Shown: positions 18,570-27,409 of the stretch, one piece after another | Layout: the number at the start of each line of letters is the position of its first letter | Position numbering within the stretch: position 1 is the stretch's first letter | DNA from: Caulobacter vibrioides | GTDB lineage: Bacteria; Pseudomonadota; Alphaproteobacteria; Caulobacterales; Caulobacteraceae | Assembly (NCBI RefSeq): GCF_002858865.1 | Contig: NZ_PJRR01000004.1 | Location: 1 to 64,000 of the forward strand | DNA length: 64,000 nt | Direction: 5' to 3' | Translations under genes and position numbers: made by a program | The notes under the pieces: generated by a model | The model's input: only the letters and a program-made list of their open reading frames with translations | What the model was told of the DNA's origin: nothing | Database searches by the model: none

Positions 18570-19688
18570 GTGACCAAACCCATCATCACCTTCGAGAACG
18601 TCACCAAGCGGTTCGGCAAGCTGGCGGCCGTCGACAACGTCTCGCTGACGGTCAACGAGGGCGAGTTCTTTGCGCTCTTGGGCCCATCGGGCTGCGGCAA
18701 GACCACCCTGTTGCGGATGCTGGCCGGCTTCGAGACGCCCACCGAGGGGCGCATCCTGATCGATGGCCAGGACATCTCCAACGTGCCGCCCAACAAGCGG
18801 CCGGTGAACATGGTGTTCGAGTCCTACGCGGTGTTCCCGCACATGACTGTCGCCGATAACGTCGCCTACGGCCTGAAGGTCGACAACGTGCCCAAGGCCG
18901 AACGCGAAGCCCGCGTCGCCGAGGCGCTGGAGTTGGTGCAACTGGGCGGCCTGGGCGGGCGCAAGCCTGACCAGCTGTCGGGCGGCCAGCGCCAGCGGGT
19001 CGCGCTTGCCCGAGCCCTGGTCAAGCGCCCCCGCGTACTGCTGCTGGACGAGCCGCTGTCGGCCCTGGACGCCAAGCTGCGCGAGCAGATGCGCACCGAG
19101 CTGTGCACCTTGCAGGAGAAGGTCGGCATCACCTTCATCATGGTCACCCACGACCAGGACGAGGCCCTGGCCTTGGCCTCGCGCTGCGCGGTGATGAGCA
19201 AGGGGCTCCTGCAGCAGGTGGCCACCCCCAGCGACCTCTACGAGTTCCCCAACAGCCGGTTCGTGGCCGACTTCATCGGTCAGGTGAACCTGTTCGAGGG
19301 CGTGCTGGCGGTCGACGAGCCCAGCCACGCGGTGATCAAATCGCCCGACCTGCCGGTCGACATCTTCCTGGATCACGGCGTCACTGGCCCGCGCGGCGGC
19401 ACGGTGTGGGCGGCGATCCGTCCCGAGAAGATCGAGCTGCACAAGAAGACCGACGACACCCCGCCCAACCTCGGCGACGCGCCCAAGGGGACCAACGCTG
19501 TCGAGGGCGTGATCAAGCACGAAGCCTATCTGGGGGGCTCGTCCACCTATGAGGTCGAGATCGCTGGCGGTCGCCGGGTCAAGGTCCAGCGCTCGAACCT
19601 GACCCGTTGGGACCAGGAAGACTTCAAGCTGGGCGAGACCGTCTGGCTGTGCTGGCACGCCTGTTCACCGGCGGTGCTGTTGTCGTGA
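18570..19688 (+). CDS. potG: Polyamine ABC transporter ATP-binding protein (PotG/PotA type)
   Basis: A 372-residue ATPase subunit. Walker A is GPSGCGKTT (about residues 38-46), the signature is LSGGQRQRVALARAL, Walker B is LLLDEPLSALD and the switch is THDQDE. A C-terminal TOBE-type domain is visible (AAIRPEKIEL, YEVEIAGGRRVKV). The Q-loop reads MVFESYAVFPHM, so the usual glutamine (FQ.YA.FPHM in E. coli PotG) is glutamate at residue 84. The GTG at 18570 is preferred because it forms the GTGA overlap with the mini-ORF ending at 18573; a GTG at 18549 is possible. Its own stop forms GTGA at 19685. Confidence 0.92.
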   Translation: MTKPIITFENVTKRFGKLAAVDNVSLTVNEGEFFALLGPSGCGKTTLLRMLAGFETPTEGRILIDGQDISNVPPNKRPVNMVFESYAVFPHMTVADNVAYGLKVDNVPKAEREARVAEALELVQLGGLGGRKPDQLSGGQRQRVALARALVKRPRVLLLDEPLSALDAKLREQMRTELCTLQEKVGITFIMVTHDQDEALALASRCAVMSKGLLQQVATPSDLYEFPNSRFVADFIGQVNLFEGVLAVDEPSHAVIKSPDLPVDIFLDHGVTGPRGGTVWAAIRPEKIELHKKTDDTPPNLGDAPKGTNAVEGVIKHEAYLGGSSTYEVEIAGGRRVKVQRSNLTRWDQEDFKLGETVWLCWHACSPAVLLS

Positions 19689-19717
19689 CCCACATCCTTC
19701 AAGCCAACCAAAGCTTG

Positions 19718-19814
19718 TCATCCCGGCCGCAGCGAAGCGGAGAGCCGGGATCAAGGGGCGACCGCAATGCGCCGGCCCCTGGGTCCCGGATAGCGCTACG
19801 CGCTTCCGGGATGA
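19718..19814. repeat. GTCATCCCGG palindromic repeat, potG-puuD gap
   Basis: Arms GTCATCCCGG (19718) and CCGGGATGAC (ending 19814) enclose GGGATCAAGGGGC/GGCCCCTGGGTCCC. It is the same family as 34868, 48813 and 54474. A frame from GTG 19685 (overlapping the potG stop) is open for 55 codons through the repeat and ends at TGA 19850-19852, overlapping the puuD ATG. Confidence 0.85.
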
Positions 19815-19848
19815 CGAGCGAAATGGAGCCAGAAGGGGTGTTTTGCTC

Positions 19849-20601
19849 ATGACCGCCCGCCCCGTCGCCGGGATCATCTGTTGCACCCGCACCGTCGGGG
19901 TCGAGCCGGCCCAGGCGGTGATGAGCCGCTATGTCGACGCGACCATGGCCTATGGCGATGTGGCCGCGCTGCTGATCCCCTCGCTGCCGGGGCGGATGCG
20001 CGCGGCCGAGGTGGCCGGCCGCCTGGACGGCCTGATGCTGACCGGCAGCCCCTCGAACCTTGATCCCGCCCTCTACGGCGAGGAGATCGGCGACGCGCCG
20101 GGGCCGTTCGACGCGGCTCGCGACGGCATGACCGCCGACCTGATCAAGGCCATGCTGGACCTGGGCAAGCCAGTGTTCGGGATCTGTCGGGGTTTCCAGG
20201 AGATCAATGTCGCGTTCGGCGGCACGCTGCGGCGGGACATGGCCGCCAGTCCTGACCTGATCGCGCACCACGCCCCCGATGACGTCGACTTCAACGGCAT
20301 GTTCGACCACCTCCACGACGTGGCCCTGACCCCGGGCGGGGTGCTCTCGCGTGCGTTCGAAGCCGAGGCCGCGGTAGTGAACTCGGTCCACTACCAGGGC
20401 GTTGATCGTCTGGGCGAGGGATTGGCCGTGGAGGCCCGCGCGCCCGACGGCGTGGTCGAAGCCTTCTCCGCCACCGTCAACGCCGCGCCTGTCCTCGCCG
20501 TCCAATGGCACCCCGAATGGAAGCCGGCGCAGAACCGGCAGTCGCAGATCTTCTTTGAAATTTTCGGACGCGCCCTCAGAGGCGCGCCACTCGTCGCGTA
20601 A
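19849..20601 (+). CDS. puuD: Gamma-glutamyl-gamma-aminobutyrate hydrolase
   Basis: A 250-residue class I glutamine-amidotransferase-like peptidase (C26 family). The nucleophile elbow is GICRGFQEIN with Cys113, and the catalytic dyad partners are in WHPEW near residue 222. LMLTGSPSNLDP and SVHYQGVDRLG are also typical of PuuD. It splits gamma-glutamyl-GABA into glutamate and GABA, releasing the carrier glutamate used by PuuA. AGAAGGGG lies ten bases before the ATG. The start shares ATGA with the mini-ORF that crosses the upstream repeat. The aminotransferase gene follows 17 bases after the stop. Confidence 0.92.
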   Translation: MTARPVAGIICCTRTVGVEPAQAVMSRYVDATMAYGDVAALLIPSLPGRMRAAEVAGRLDGLMLTGSPSNLDPALYGEEIGDAPGPFDAARDGMTADLIKAMLDLGKPVFGICRGFQEINVAFGGTLRRDMAASPDLIAHHAPDDVDFNGMFDHLHDVALTPGGVLSRAFEAEAAVVNSVHYQGVDRLGEGLAVEARAPDGVVEAFSATVNAAPVLAVQWHPEWKPAQNRQSQIFFEIFGRALRGAPLVA

Positions 20602-20618
20602 GGCCCAGGAGCCCCCGT

Positions 20619-22022
20619 ATGAACGCCCCCATCCGCAACCACGACGTCGCCGAGCTCAAGCGCCTGGACCTGGCGCACCACCTGCCGGCCCAGGCCGACC
20701 ACAAGGTCATCGCCGAGCTGGGCGGCAGCCGCATCGTGACCCGCGCCGACGGCTGCTACATCACCGACGGCGACGGCCATCGCATCCTGGACGGCATGGC
20801 GGGCCTGTGGTGCGTGAATGTCGGGTACGGCCGCAAGGAACTGGCCGACGCGGCCTACGAGCAGATGCTGGAGCTGCCCTACTACAACACCTTCTTCAAG
20901 ACCGCGACGCCGCCGACCGTGAAGCTGGCGGCCAAGATCGCCGAGAAGATGGGCGGCCACCTGACCCACGTGTTCTTCAACTCTTCGGGGTCGGAGGCCA
21001 ATGACACGGTCTTCCGTCTGGTCCGCCACTATTGGAAGCTGAAGGGCCAGCCCAACCGCACGGTCTTCATCAGCCGCTGGAACGCCTATCACGGCTCGAC
21101 GGTGGCGGGCGTGTCGTTAGGCGGCATGAAGCACATGCATGTGCAGGGCGACCTGCCGATCCCGGGCGTCGAGCATGTGATGCAGCCCTACCCATTCGGC
21201 GAGGGCTTCGGCGAGGATCCGGCCGCCTTCCGCGATCGCGCCGTGAAAGAGATCGAGGACAAGATCCTCGAGGTCGGGCCTGAAAACGTCGCGGCCTTCA
21301 TCGGCGAGCCGGTGCAGGGGGCGGGCGGGGTGATCATTCCCCCCGACGGCTATTGGCCCGCCGTCGAGGCCCTGTGCCGCAAGTACGGGATCCTCTTGGT
21401 CTGCGACGAGGTGATCTGCGGCTTTGGGCGCCTCGGCCAATGGTTTGGCCACCAGCACTACGGGATCAAGCCGGACCTGATCGCCATGGCCAAGGGCCTG
21501 TCGTCGGGCTACCTGCCGATTTCGGCCGTGGGCGTGGCCGACCACATCGTCGCCGAACTGCGCGAGAAGGGCGGCGACTTCATCCACGGCTTTACCTATT
21601 CGGGCCATCCGACCTGCGCGGCCGTGGCGCTGAAGAACATCGAGATCATCGAGCGTGAGGGTCTGGTCGAGCGCGCCCGCGAGGACGCTGGCCCATACCT
21701 CGCCAAGGCGCTGGCCAGCCTGAACGACCACCCGCTGGTCGGCGAGACCCGGTCGCTGGGTCTGATCGGCGCGGTCGAGATCGTCCGCGAGAAGGGGACC
21801 AATCATCGCTTCCTCGACAAGGAAGGCGAGGCCGGGCCGATCGTCCGTGACATCTGCATCCGGAACGGCCTGATGGTTCGCGCCATCCGCGACAGCATCG
21901 TCTGCTGTCCGCCGCTGATCGTCAGCCACGCCGAGATCGACGAGCTGGTCGGGATCATCGAAAGGTCGCTGACCGAAGCCGAGCCGATCCTTCGTGCGCT
22001 GAAGCCGAAGGCTGTGTCATGA
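20619..22022 (+). CDS. Putrescine/polyamine:pyruvate aminotransferase (SpuC-like, class III)
   Basis: A 467-residue PLP aminotransferase. It shows MAGLWCVNVGYGRKEL, NSSGSEANDT (phosphate loop), YHGSTVAG, VCDEVICGFGR with Asp263, and MAKGLSSGYLP with the PLP Lys292. Long N-terminal arm and overall pattern fit the putrescine-pyruvate (SpuC) and taurine/aminobutyrate-type branch. It offers a second, glutamylation-free entry for diamines, yielding aminoaldehydes. AGGAG precedes the ATG. The gene ends convergently two bases from the antisense ParE gene. Confidence 0.88.
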   Translation: MNAPIRNHDVAELKRLDLAHHLPAQADHKVIAELGGSRIVTRADGCYITDGDGHRILDGMAGLWCVNVGYGRKELADAAYEQMLELPYYNTFFKTATPPTVKLAAKIAEKMGGHLTHVFFNSSGSEANDTVFRLVRHYWKLKGQPNRTVFISRWNAYHGSTVAGVSLGGMKHMHVQGDLPIPGVEHVMQPYPFGEGFGEDPAAFRDRAVKEIEDKILEVGPENVAAFIGEPVQGAGGVIIPPDGYWPAVEALCRKYGILLVCDEVICGFGRLGQWFGHQHYGIKPDLIAMAKGLSSGYLPISAVGVADHIVAELREKGGDFIHGFTYSGHPTCAAVALKNIEIIEREGLVERAREDAGPYLAKALASLNDHPLVGETRSLGLIGAVEIVREKGTNHRFLDKEGEAGPIVRDICIRNGLMVRAIRDSIVCCPPLIVSHAEIDELVGIIERSLTEAEPILRALKPKAVS

Positions 22023-22024
22023 GG

Positions 22025-22300
22025 CTAGAGAGGTCGACGCGCCCCATGGCGTACGCTGCCAATGACGACACGGTCGCCGACAATGCGGTAGCGCAGAACG
22101 TAGGGCGAAATCGCGACGATCTCTCGCCGTCCTTGAGTGCTCACGCGCCCGCGTTCGGGATAGGTCGCCAGGCTAGCGCCGGTGTCGAACAACCTCTTGG
22201 CCAGGCGCTGGGCCGCGAGAGGACGCGACTGCTCGGAGATATGGCCGACGATGGCGTAAACATCGGCCATCGCTCGTTGGGTCCAGACTACTTGCGCCAC
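22025..22300 (-). CDS. parE: ParE-family toxin
   Basis: A 91-residue RelE/ParE-superfamily toxin. The sequence [18 protein letters not shown], the helical [24 protein letters not shown], and the C-terminal strands [24 protein letters not shown] are the typical ParE layout. ParE proteins generally poison DNA gyrase. The GTG at 22300 is chosen because it overlaps the antitoxin end by 13 bases, as expected for a coupled pair, and keeps family length; an ATG at 22270 is possible. The gene is antisense to the surrounding polyamine operon and ends next to the aminotransferase stop. Confidence 0.85.
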   Translation of the reverse strand: MAQVVWTQRAMADVYAIVGHISEQSRPLAAQRLAKRLFDTGASLATYPERGRVSTQGRREIVAISPYVLRYRIVGDRVVIGSVRHGARRPL

Positions 22301-22467
22301 GAATATGGTGGCGGTGTCTGGTGCGGCGTGCCCAACGTCTTGAGCCACTCGCCCACACGCTCGTGCGGAACAGTTCTACCGGCTTCGAAGTCGGCGTCAG
22401 CCTCGGCGTCAGCCGCCAGGATCGCTTCATCGTCCTCGTCGAAGATGTCGGGGTCAGGCTCGGCCAT
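22288..22467 (-). CDS. Antitoxin partner of ParE
   Basis: A 59-residue acidic protein upstream of and overlapping the ParE gene. The N-terminal half is very Asp/Glu/Ala-rich, followed by [22 protein letters not shown], a pattern typical of small antitoxins paired with ParE toxins. The end [11 protein letters not shown] is basic/aromatic. It would bind and neutralise the toxin. Its start is 75 bases from the divergent puuA start, so the two promoters share a short region containing the inverted repeat GAGCTT-N6-AAGCTC (22513-22530). Confidence 0.75.
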   Translation of the reverse strand: MAEPDPDIFDEDDEAILAADAEADADFEAGRTVPHERVGEWLKTLGTPHQTPPPYSWRK

Positions 22468-22512
22468 GCCCCACGATAACAGAAACCTTTCGAGAACAAA
22501 TCCGGAAAAACC

Positions 22513-22530
22513 GAGCTTTCGGCCAAGCTC
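22513..22530. promoter_or_regulatory. Inverted repeat between antitoxin and puuA
   Basis: GAGCTT at 22513-22518 and AAGCTC at 22525-22530 form a perfect inverted repeat with a TCGGCC spacer, extended by outer CCG/CGG. It sits in the 75-base divergent promoter region, a likely place for antitoxin autorepression or for control of puuA. Confidence 0.35.
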
Positions 22531-22542
22531 TCGGAGCGCGTC

Positions 22543-23940
22543 ATGAAGCCCAAGCACAACAAGGCCAAGCGCGACCAGATCCTGGATCGTGGCGTCTCGA
22601 CGATCGAGGAGGCCAAGGACTGGTTCGCCCGCCAGCACATCGAGGAGATCGAGTGCGTGGTGCCCGATCTGGCCGGCGTGGCGCGCGGCAAGATCATGCC
22701 GGTGCGCAAGTTTCTGGGCTCGCCGTCGATGAACCTGCCGCTGGCGGTGTTCTACCAGACCATCACCGGCGACTTCCCCGAGTTCGAGGGGGCGGTGAAC
22801 GCGGTGCAGTCCGACACCGACATCTTCCTGACCCCAGACTTCGCGACCCTGGCGGCTGTGCCCTGGGCGCAGGATCCCACGGCGCAGGTGATCCACGACG
22901 CCTTCCACCCCGACGGCCGTCCCGTCGAGGAGGCTCCGCGCCAGGTGCTGCGCCGCGTGCTGGCGCTCTATGCCGACAAGGGCTGGCATCCGATCGTCGC
23001 GCCGGAGATCGAGTTCTATCTGGTCGATCGCAACACCGATCCGGACTATCCGCTGAAGCCGCCGATCGGGCGGTCCGGCCGTCCGGAAACGGGGCGGCAA
23101 GGCTATTCGATCAGCGCGGTCAACGAGTTCGACGCCCTGTTCGAGGACATGTACGAATACTCCGAGCGCCAGGGGCTGGAGATCGACACCCTGATCCACG
23201 AAAGCGGCGTGGCGCAGATGGAGATCAACCTGCAGCACGGCCATCCGCTGGAGCTGGCCGACCAGGTGTTCATGATGAAGCGCACGATCCGCGAGGCGGC
23301 GCTGGAGCATGAGATCTACGCCACCTTCATGGCCAAGCCGATGGCCAATGAGCCCGGCAGCGCCATGCACATCCACCAGTCGATCGTCGACAAGAAGGGC
23401 CGCAACCTGTTCTCGGATGAGGACGGGGCGGAGTCGGCGATGTTCCACGGCTTCATCGCCGGCCAGCAGACCTATCTGCCGGCGATCATGGCCATCCTGG
23501 CGCCTTACGTGAACAGCTACCGCCGCATCTCGCGCGACAGTGGCGCGCCGGTGAACACCCAGTGGGGCTATGACAACCGCACCTGCGGCCTGCGCGTGCC
23601 GCCGTCGGGACCCAACAACCGCCGGGTCGAAAACCGCATCCCGTCATCGGACGCCAATCCGTACCTGGCCATCGCCGCATCGCTGGCCGCGGGCTATCTC
23701 GGCATGGTGCAGGGGCTGAAACCCAGCGAGCCGGTGTCGATCGACGCCGGCGCTCGCGGGATCGAGCTGCCGCGCAGCCTGTCGGACTCGCTCCGCCTGT
23801 TCGTCGCCTGCCAGCCGCTGGTCGAGATCCTGGGCCCGACCTTCTGCGCCGCCTATGACCGCGTGAAGCAGGCCGAGTACGAAACCTTCATGCGCACGAT
23901 CAGCCCGTGGGAGCGGGAGTTCCTGCTGCTGAATGTGTGA
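22543..23940 (+). CDS. puuA: Gamma-glutamylputrescine synthetase
   Basis: A 465-residue glutamine-synthetase-superfamily ligase, the second in this locus. N-domain IECVVPDLAGVARGKIMP, catalytic stretches VAPEIEFYLVDRNTD, HESGVAQMEINLQHG, GSAMHIHQSIVDKKG, VNSYRRISRDSGAPVNTQWG and RVENRIPSSDANPY are close to PuuA. It would glutamylate putrescine at ATP cost, protecting the amine for PuuB. The ATG at 22543 lacks a strong ribosome site. Because the toxin-antitoxin pair interrupts the collinear operon, this gene probably has its own promoter in 22468-22542. Confidence 0.9.
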   Translation: MKPKHNKAKRDQILDRGVSTIEEAKDWFARQHIEEIECVVPDLAGVARGKIMPVRKFLGSPSMNLPLAVFYQTITGDFPEFEGAVNAVQSDTDIFLTPDFATLAAVPWAQDPTAQVIHDAFHPDGRPVEEAPRQVLRRVLALYADKGWHPIVAPEIEFYLVDRNTDPDYPLKPPIGRSGRPETGRQGYSISAVNEFDALFEDMYEYSERQGLEIDTLIHESGVAQMEINLQHGHPLELADQVFMMKRTIREAALEHEIYATFMAKPMANEPGSAMHIHQSIVDKKGRNLFSDEDGAESAMFHGFIAGQQTYLPAIMAILAPYVNSYRRISRDSGAPVNTQWGYDNRTCGLRVPPSGPNNRRVENRIPSSDANPYLAIAASLAAGYLGMVQGLKPSEPVSIDAGARGIELPRSLSDSLRLFVACQPLVEILGPTFCAAYDRVKQAEYETFMRTISPWEREFLLLNV

Positions 23941-23945
23941 GGTGA

Positions 23946-24066
23946 TGGTCACCTTCTCCCAGAGGGAGAAGGGGGGACCCGCGCCGCAGGCGTGGGGGGA
24001 TGAGGGGTTACACCCATGACCGCCCAAACCCCTCACCCCTACCCCTCTCCCTATGGGAGAGGGAAT
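23946..24066. repeat. CTTCTCCC/GGGAGAAG-type repeat overlapping the puuB start
   Basis: Left hairpin CCTTCTCCCAGAGGGAGAAGG (23952-23972), then GATGAGGGGT/ACCCCTCA arms, then CCCTCTCCCTATGGGAGAGGG at the right end. The right part lies within the puuB coding sequence and encodes residues 5-16 of the protein. A related element is at 62604-62736. Confidence 0.85.
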
Positions 24067-25305
24067 TGGTACGCGGACACGGTGACTGACGTTCCGGCCT
24101 CGCCGCCGCTGGACGGCGACGTCGCCGCCGAGGTCTGCATCGTCGGTGCTGGCTTCACGGGCCTGGGCGCGGCGCTGGCGCTGGGCAGCCGCGCCGTCGT
24201 GCTGGAGGCAGGCCGGGTCGGCTGCGCCGCCAGCGGGCGGAACGGTGGCCAGGTCCATACCGGGCAGAGGCGCGATCAGGCCTGGCTGGAAAAGACTGTG
24301 GGCCGCGACGACGCCCTCGCGCTCTGGCGCCTGGCCGAGGACGCCCGCGCCCACTTCAAGACCCTGGCCCAGGCGATCGACTGCGATTGGCGGCCGGGCA
24401 TGATCCACGCACGCCACAAGCCGGACGGCGAGGCCGAGGATGCGGACTATCTGGCGCTGATGGCCGAGCGCTACGGCTATGACCAGCTTGAGCTGATCGG
24501 CGAGGAAGCCCTAGCGGATGAGCTGGGCACGGGCGTCTATCACGGCGGCCTCGTCGACCACGGCGGCGGTCACGTTCATCCGCTCAAACTGGCCCAAGGC
24601 ATGGCGGCCCGGGCGATGGCCTCCGGCGCTATGATCCACGAGCACACCCGCGCCGAGACCTGGCGACGCGAAGGCGGCAAGATCGTGATCGAGACCGCGA
24701 CCGGCCGCGTCACCTGCGATCAGTTGATCCTCAGCGGCGATGGCCTGCTCAACCGGATGGCCGGCCCGGCGCAGGCGCGGGTGATGCCGATCAACAACTT
24801 CATCGCCGTCACCGCGCCGCTGGGGGCGCTGGCCGACGAGATCATCCGCTCGAACGCGGCCGTTTCGGACAGCCGCTTCGTCGTGAACTACTTCCGCAAG
24901 ACGCCGGACGGCCGCCTGCTGTTCGGCGGCGGCGAGAACTATCGCCCCGGCTTTCCGCACGACATCGCCGGCCTCGTGCGCAAGAACCTCGCCAAGATCT
25001 ATCCGCGCCTGGCGGACGTGGAGATCACCCACGCCTGGGGCGGGACCCTGGGGATCACCTTCAGCCGTATGCCGTTCGTGGGCGAGGTGGCGCAGGGGGT
25101 GCGGGTCGCCGCCGGCTACTCAGGCCAAGGCGTCATGCTGGCGCCCTATGTCGGCAAGCTCTTGGCCAAGGCCGCCTTGGGCGAGACGGGTCCGGTGGAC
25201 CTGCTGTCACGCCTGCCCACGCCGCCGTTCCCGGGCGGACGCCTGCTGCGCTGGCCGCTGACGGTGGCGGGGCTCAGCTGGTACGCGCTGCGGGATCGGT
25301 TGTGA
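24016..25305 (+). CDS. puuB: Gamma-glutamylputrescine oxidoreductase
   Basis: A 429-residue FAD-dependent amine oxidase of the DAO/GlcD-like fold. The dinucleotide-binding motif VCIVGAGFTGLGAALAL starts near residue 40, and SGRNGGQVHTGQR, AWGGTLGITFSRMPFVG and AAGYSGQGVMLAPY follow the PuuB pattern. It oxidises gamma-glutamylputrescine to the aldehyde used by PuuC. Residues 5-16 (TPHPYPSPYGRG) are encoded by the palindromic repeat, giving an N-terminus unlike that of relatives. The start ATG forms ATGA with a 24-codon frame beginning at 23945. The next in-frame Met is far inside the protein, so the repeat-encoded start is probably real. Confidence 0.9.
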   Translation: MTAQTPHPYPSPYGRGNWYADTVTDVPASPPLDGDVAAEVCIVGAGFTGLGAALALGSRAVVLEAGRVGCAASGRNGGQVHTGQRRDQAWLEKTVGRDDALALWRLAEDARAHFKTLAQAIDCDWRPGMIHARHKPDGEAEDADYLALMAERYGYDQLELIGEEALADELGTGVYHGGLVDHGGGHVHPLKLAQGMAARAMASGAMIHEHTRAETWRREGGKIVIETATGRVTCDQLILSGDGLLNRMAGPAQARVMPINNFIAVTAPLGALADEIIRSNAAVSDSRFVVNYFRKTPDGRLLFGGGENYRPGFPHDIAGLVRKNLAKIYPRLADVEITHAWGGTLGITFSRMPFVGEVAQGVRVAAGYSGQGVMLAPYVGKLLAKAALGETGPVDLLSRLPTPPFPGGRLLRWPLTVAGLSWYALRDRL

Positions 25306-25387
25306 CGCTGCAATCCTCCCCCGCCAGGGAGAGGATTTGGCGAAGCCGCGATTGACACCCCCACCCTGACCCCGCTCTCCTGACCCC

Positions 25388-27409
25388 ATGACCACGACGA
25401 CCGCCCAGCCCGCCGCCAGTCTCGCCGCGGCGCTCGAACATGCCGAGCGCCTGCTGGAGGTCGATCCCGTCATGGCGGCCGAACAGGCGCGGGCGATCCT
25501 GGAGGTCGTGCCGCGTCATGCCGACACCACGCGCGTTCTGGCCGCCGCCCTGCGCCTGTCCGGGGACGCCGAGGGCGGGCTCGCCACCGTCGCGCCGCTA
25601 GCCATGGCCCTGCCCAACCTGCCTCTGGCCCAGCTGGAACTGGCCCTGTGCCTGGAGCGCCTGGGGCGCACCGCCGAGGCCGCCCGCGCCTTTGACCGCG
25701 TCAGCGCGCTGGAGCCGCGCCTGTCCGAAGCCTGGCGAGGCCTGTCGGAAAGCCTGGAGCTTCTGGGGGACCGTCAAGGCGCCGAACGCGCTCTGGCCCG
25801 GCAGCTACGCGCCTCCACTCGCGACCCGCTACTGGTCGAGGCGGCGACGGCCCTTGCGGAGGATCGCTTGGGCGAGGCCGAACGTCTCCTGCGGGATCGC
25901 TTGAAGGCTGACGCCGGCGACGTGGCGGCGATCCGCATGCTGGCCGAGACCGGCGCGCGCCTGGGCCGCTACGCCGACGCCGAGGCCCTGCTGACCCGCT
26001 GCATGGAGCTGGCCCCCAACTTCGCCGCCGCCCGTCACAACCTGGCGACCATGCTCTATCGCCAGAACAAGAACCTCGAGGCGCTGGCGCAGATCGAGCA
26101 GCTGGTGGCCAAGGACGCCCGTCATCCCGGCTACGCCAATCTCTACGCGGCGATCCTGGCGCGGCTGGGCGAGTATGATCGCGCCATCGCCGTCTATGGC
26201 CAGGTGCTGGCAGACTATCCCAACCAGCCCAAGGGCTGGATGAGCTATGGCCACGCTCTGAAGACGGTCGGTCGCCAGGCCGACAGCGTCGCGGCCTATC
26301 GCAAGGCCCTGGATCTGGCGCCGGCCCTGGGTGAGGTCTGGTGGAGTCTGGCCAACCTCAAGACTGTCAGGTTCACGCCGGAAGATCTGGCCGCTATGAG
26401 TCAGGCGCTTGAGGCTGAGGGGCTGTCGGAAGACGATCGGCTGCATCTGCACTATGCGCTCGGCAAGGCGCAGGAAGACGCCCAGGACTGGGACGCCTCG
26501 TTCCAGCACTACGCCGCCGGCGCGGCCATCCGGCGCGAACAGCTGGACTATGATGCCGACGAGAACACCGCCGACACGGTCCGGACCAAGGCGGTGTTCT
26601 CACCCGCCTTCATCGCGGCGCGGGGAGGGCAGGGCTGCGCCGCGCCGGATCCGATCTTTGTCGTGGGCCTGCCGCGTTCGGGCTCGACCCTGGTCGAGCA
26701 GATCCTGGCCAGCCACTCGCTGGTCGAGGGCACGATGGAACTGCCCGACCTGATCGTCATGGCCCGTCGCCTGGGCGGCAAGACCGCCAAGCGCGCTGAG
26801 TCGACCTATCCCGAAAGCCTTGCCGAGCTCTCGCCCGAGGACCTCCGGGCGCTGGGCGAGGAGTTCCTGGAGCGCACCCGCATCCAGCGCAAGACCGACA
26901 GGCCGTTCTTCATCGACAAGATGCCGAACAACTTCGCCCACACCGGCCTGATTCATCTGATCCTGCCCAACGCCAAGATCATCGACGCGCGGCGCCACCC
27001 GCTGGGCTGCTGCTTTTCGGGCTTCAAGCAGCATTTCGCGCGGGGCCAAACCTTCAGCTACGACCTGACCGATATCGGCCGCTACTATGCCGACTATGTC
27101 GACCTGATGGCCCATTTCGACGCCGTGCTGCCGGGGCGTGTGCATCGCGTGATCTATGAGCGGATGATCGCCGATCCGGAGGCGGAGATTCGCGCCCTGC
27201 TGGATCACTGCGGCCTGCCGTTCGAGGCGGCCTGCCTGTCGCCGCACGAGAACGACCGTGCGGTGCGCACCGCCAGTTCAGAACAGGTGCGCCGGCCGAT
27301 TTTCAAGGACGCGGTCGAGCACTGGCAGAAATTCGAATCGTATCTGGGGCCGCTCAAGCAGGCATTGGGGCCGGTGCTTAGCGCGTACCCGGATGCGCCC
27401 GTTATTTGA
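25388..27409 (+). CDS. TPR-repeat sulfotransferase family protein
   Basis: A 673-residue protein in two parts. Residues about 10-390 are tandem tetratricopeptide helices (for example YDRAIAVYGQVLADYPNQPKGWMSYGHAL and the following ADSVAAYRKALDLAP). Residues about 415-660 are a sulfotransferase domain with the PAPS 5'-phosphosulfate loop GLPRSGSTLVEQILASH near 425 and the later FIDKMPNNF and ARRHPLGCCFS segments that resemble the 3'-phosphate-binding region. No signal peptide is seen, so it should be cytoplasmic. Such fusions often lie beside TonB receptors in this bacterial group, as here (next gene). The acceptor is unknown. The ATG at 25388 has no strong ribosome site. Confidence 0.85.
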   Translation: MTTTTAQPAASLAAALEHAERLLEVDPVMAAEQARAILEVVPRHADTTRVLAAALRLSGDAEGGLATVAPLAMALPNLPLAQLELALCLERLGRTAEAARAFDRVSALEPRLSEAWRGLSESLELLGDRQGAERALARQLRASTRDPLLVEAATALAEDRLGEAERLLRDRLKADAGDVAAIRMLAETGARLGRYADAEALLTRCMELAPNFAAARHNLATMLYRQNKNLEALAQIEQLVAKDARHPGYANLYAAILARLGEYDRAIAVYGQVLADYPNQPKGWMSYGHALKTVGRQADSVAAYRKALDLAPALGEVWWSLANLKTVRFTPEDLAAMSQALEAEGLSEDDRLHLHYALGKAQEDAQDWDASFQHYAAGAAIRREQLDYDADENTADTVRTKAVFSPAFIAARGGQGCAAPDPIFVVGLPRSGSTLVEQILASHSLVEGTMELPDLIVMARRLGGKTAKRAESTYPESLAELSPEDLRALGEEFLERTRIQRKTDRPFFIDKMPNNFAHTGLIHLILPNAKIIDARRHPLGCCFSGFKQHFARGQTFSYDLTDIGRYYADYVDLMAHFDAVLPGRVHRVIYERMIADPEAEIRALLDHCGLPFEAACLSPHENDRAVRTASSEQVRRPIFKDAVEHWQKFESYLGPLKQALGPVLSAYPDAPVI

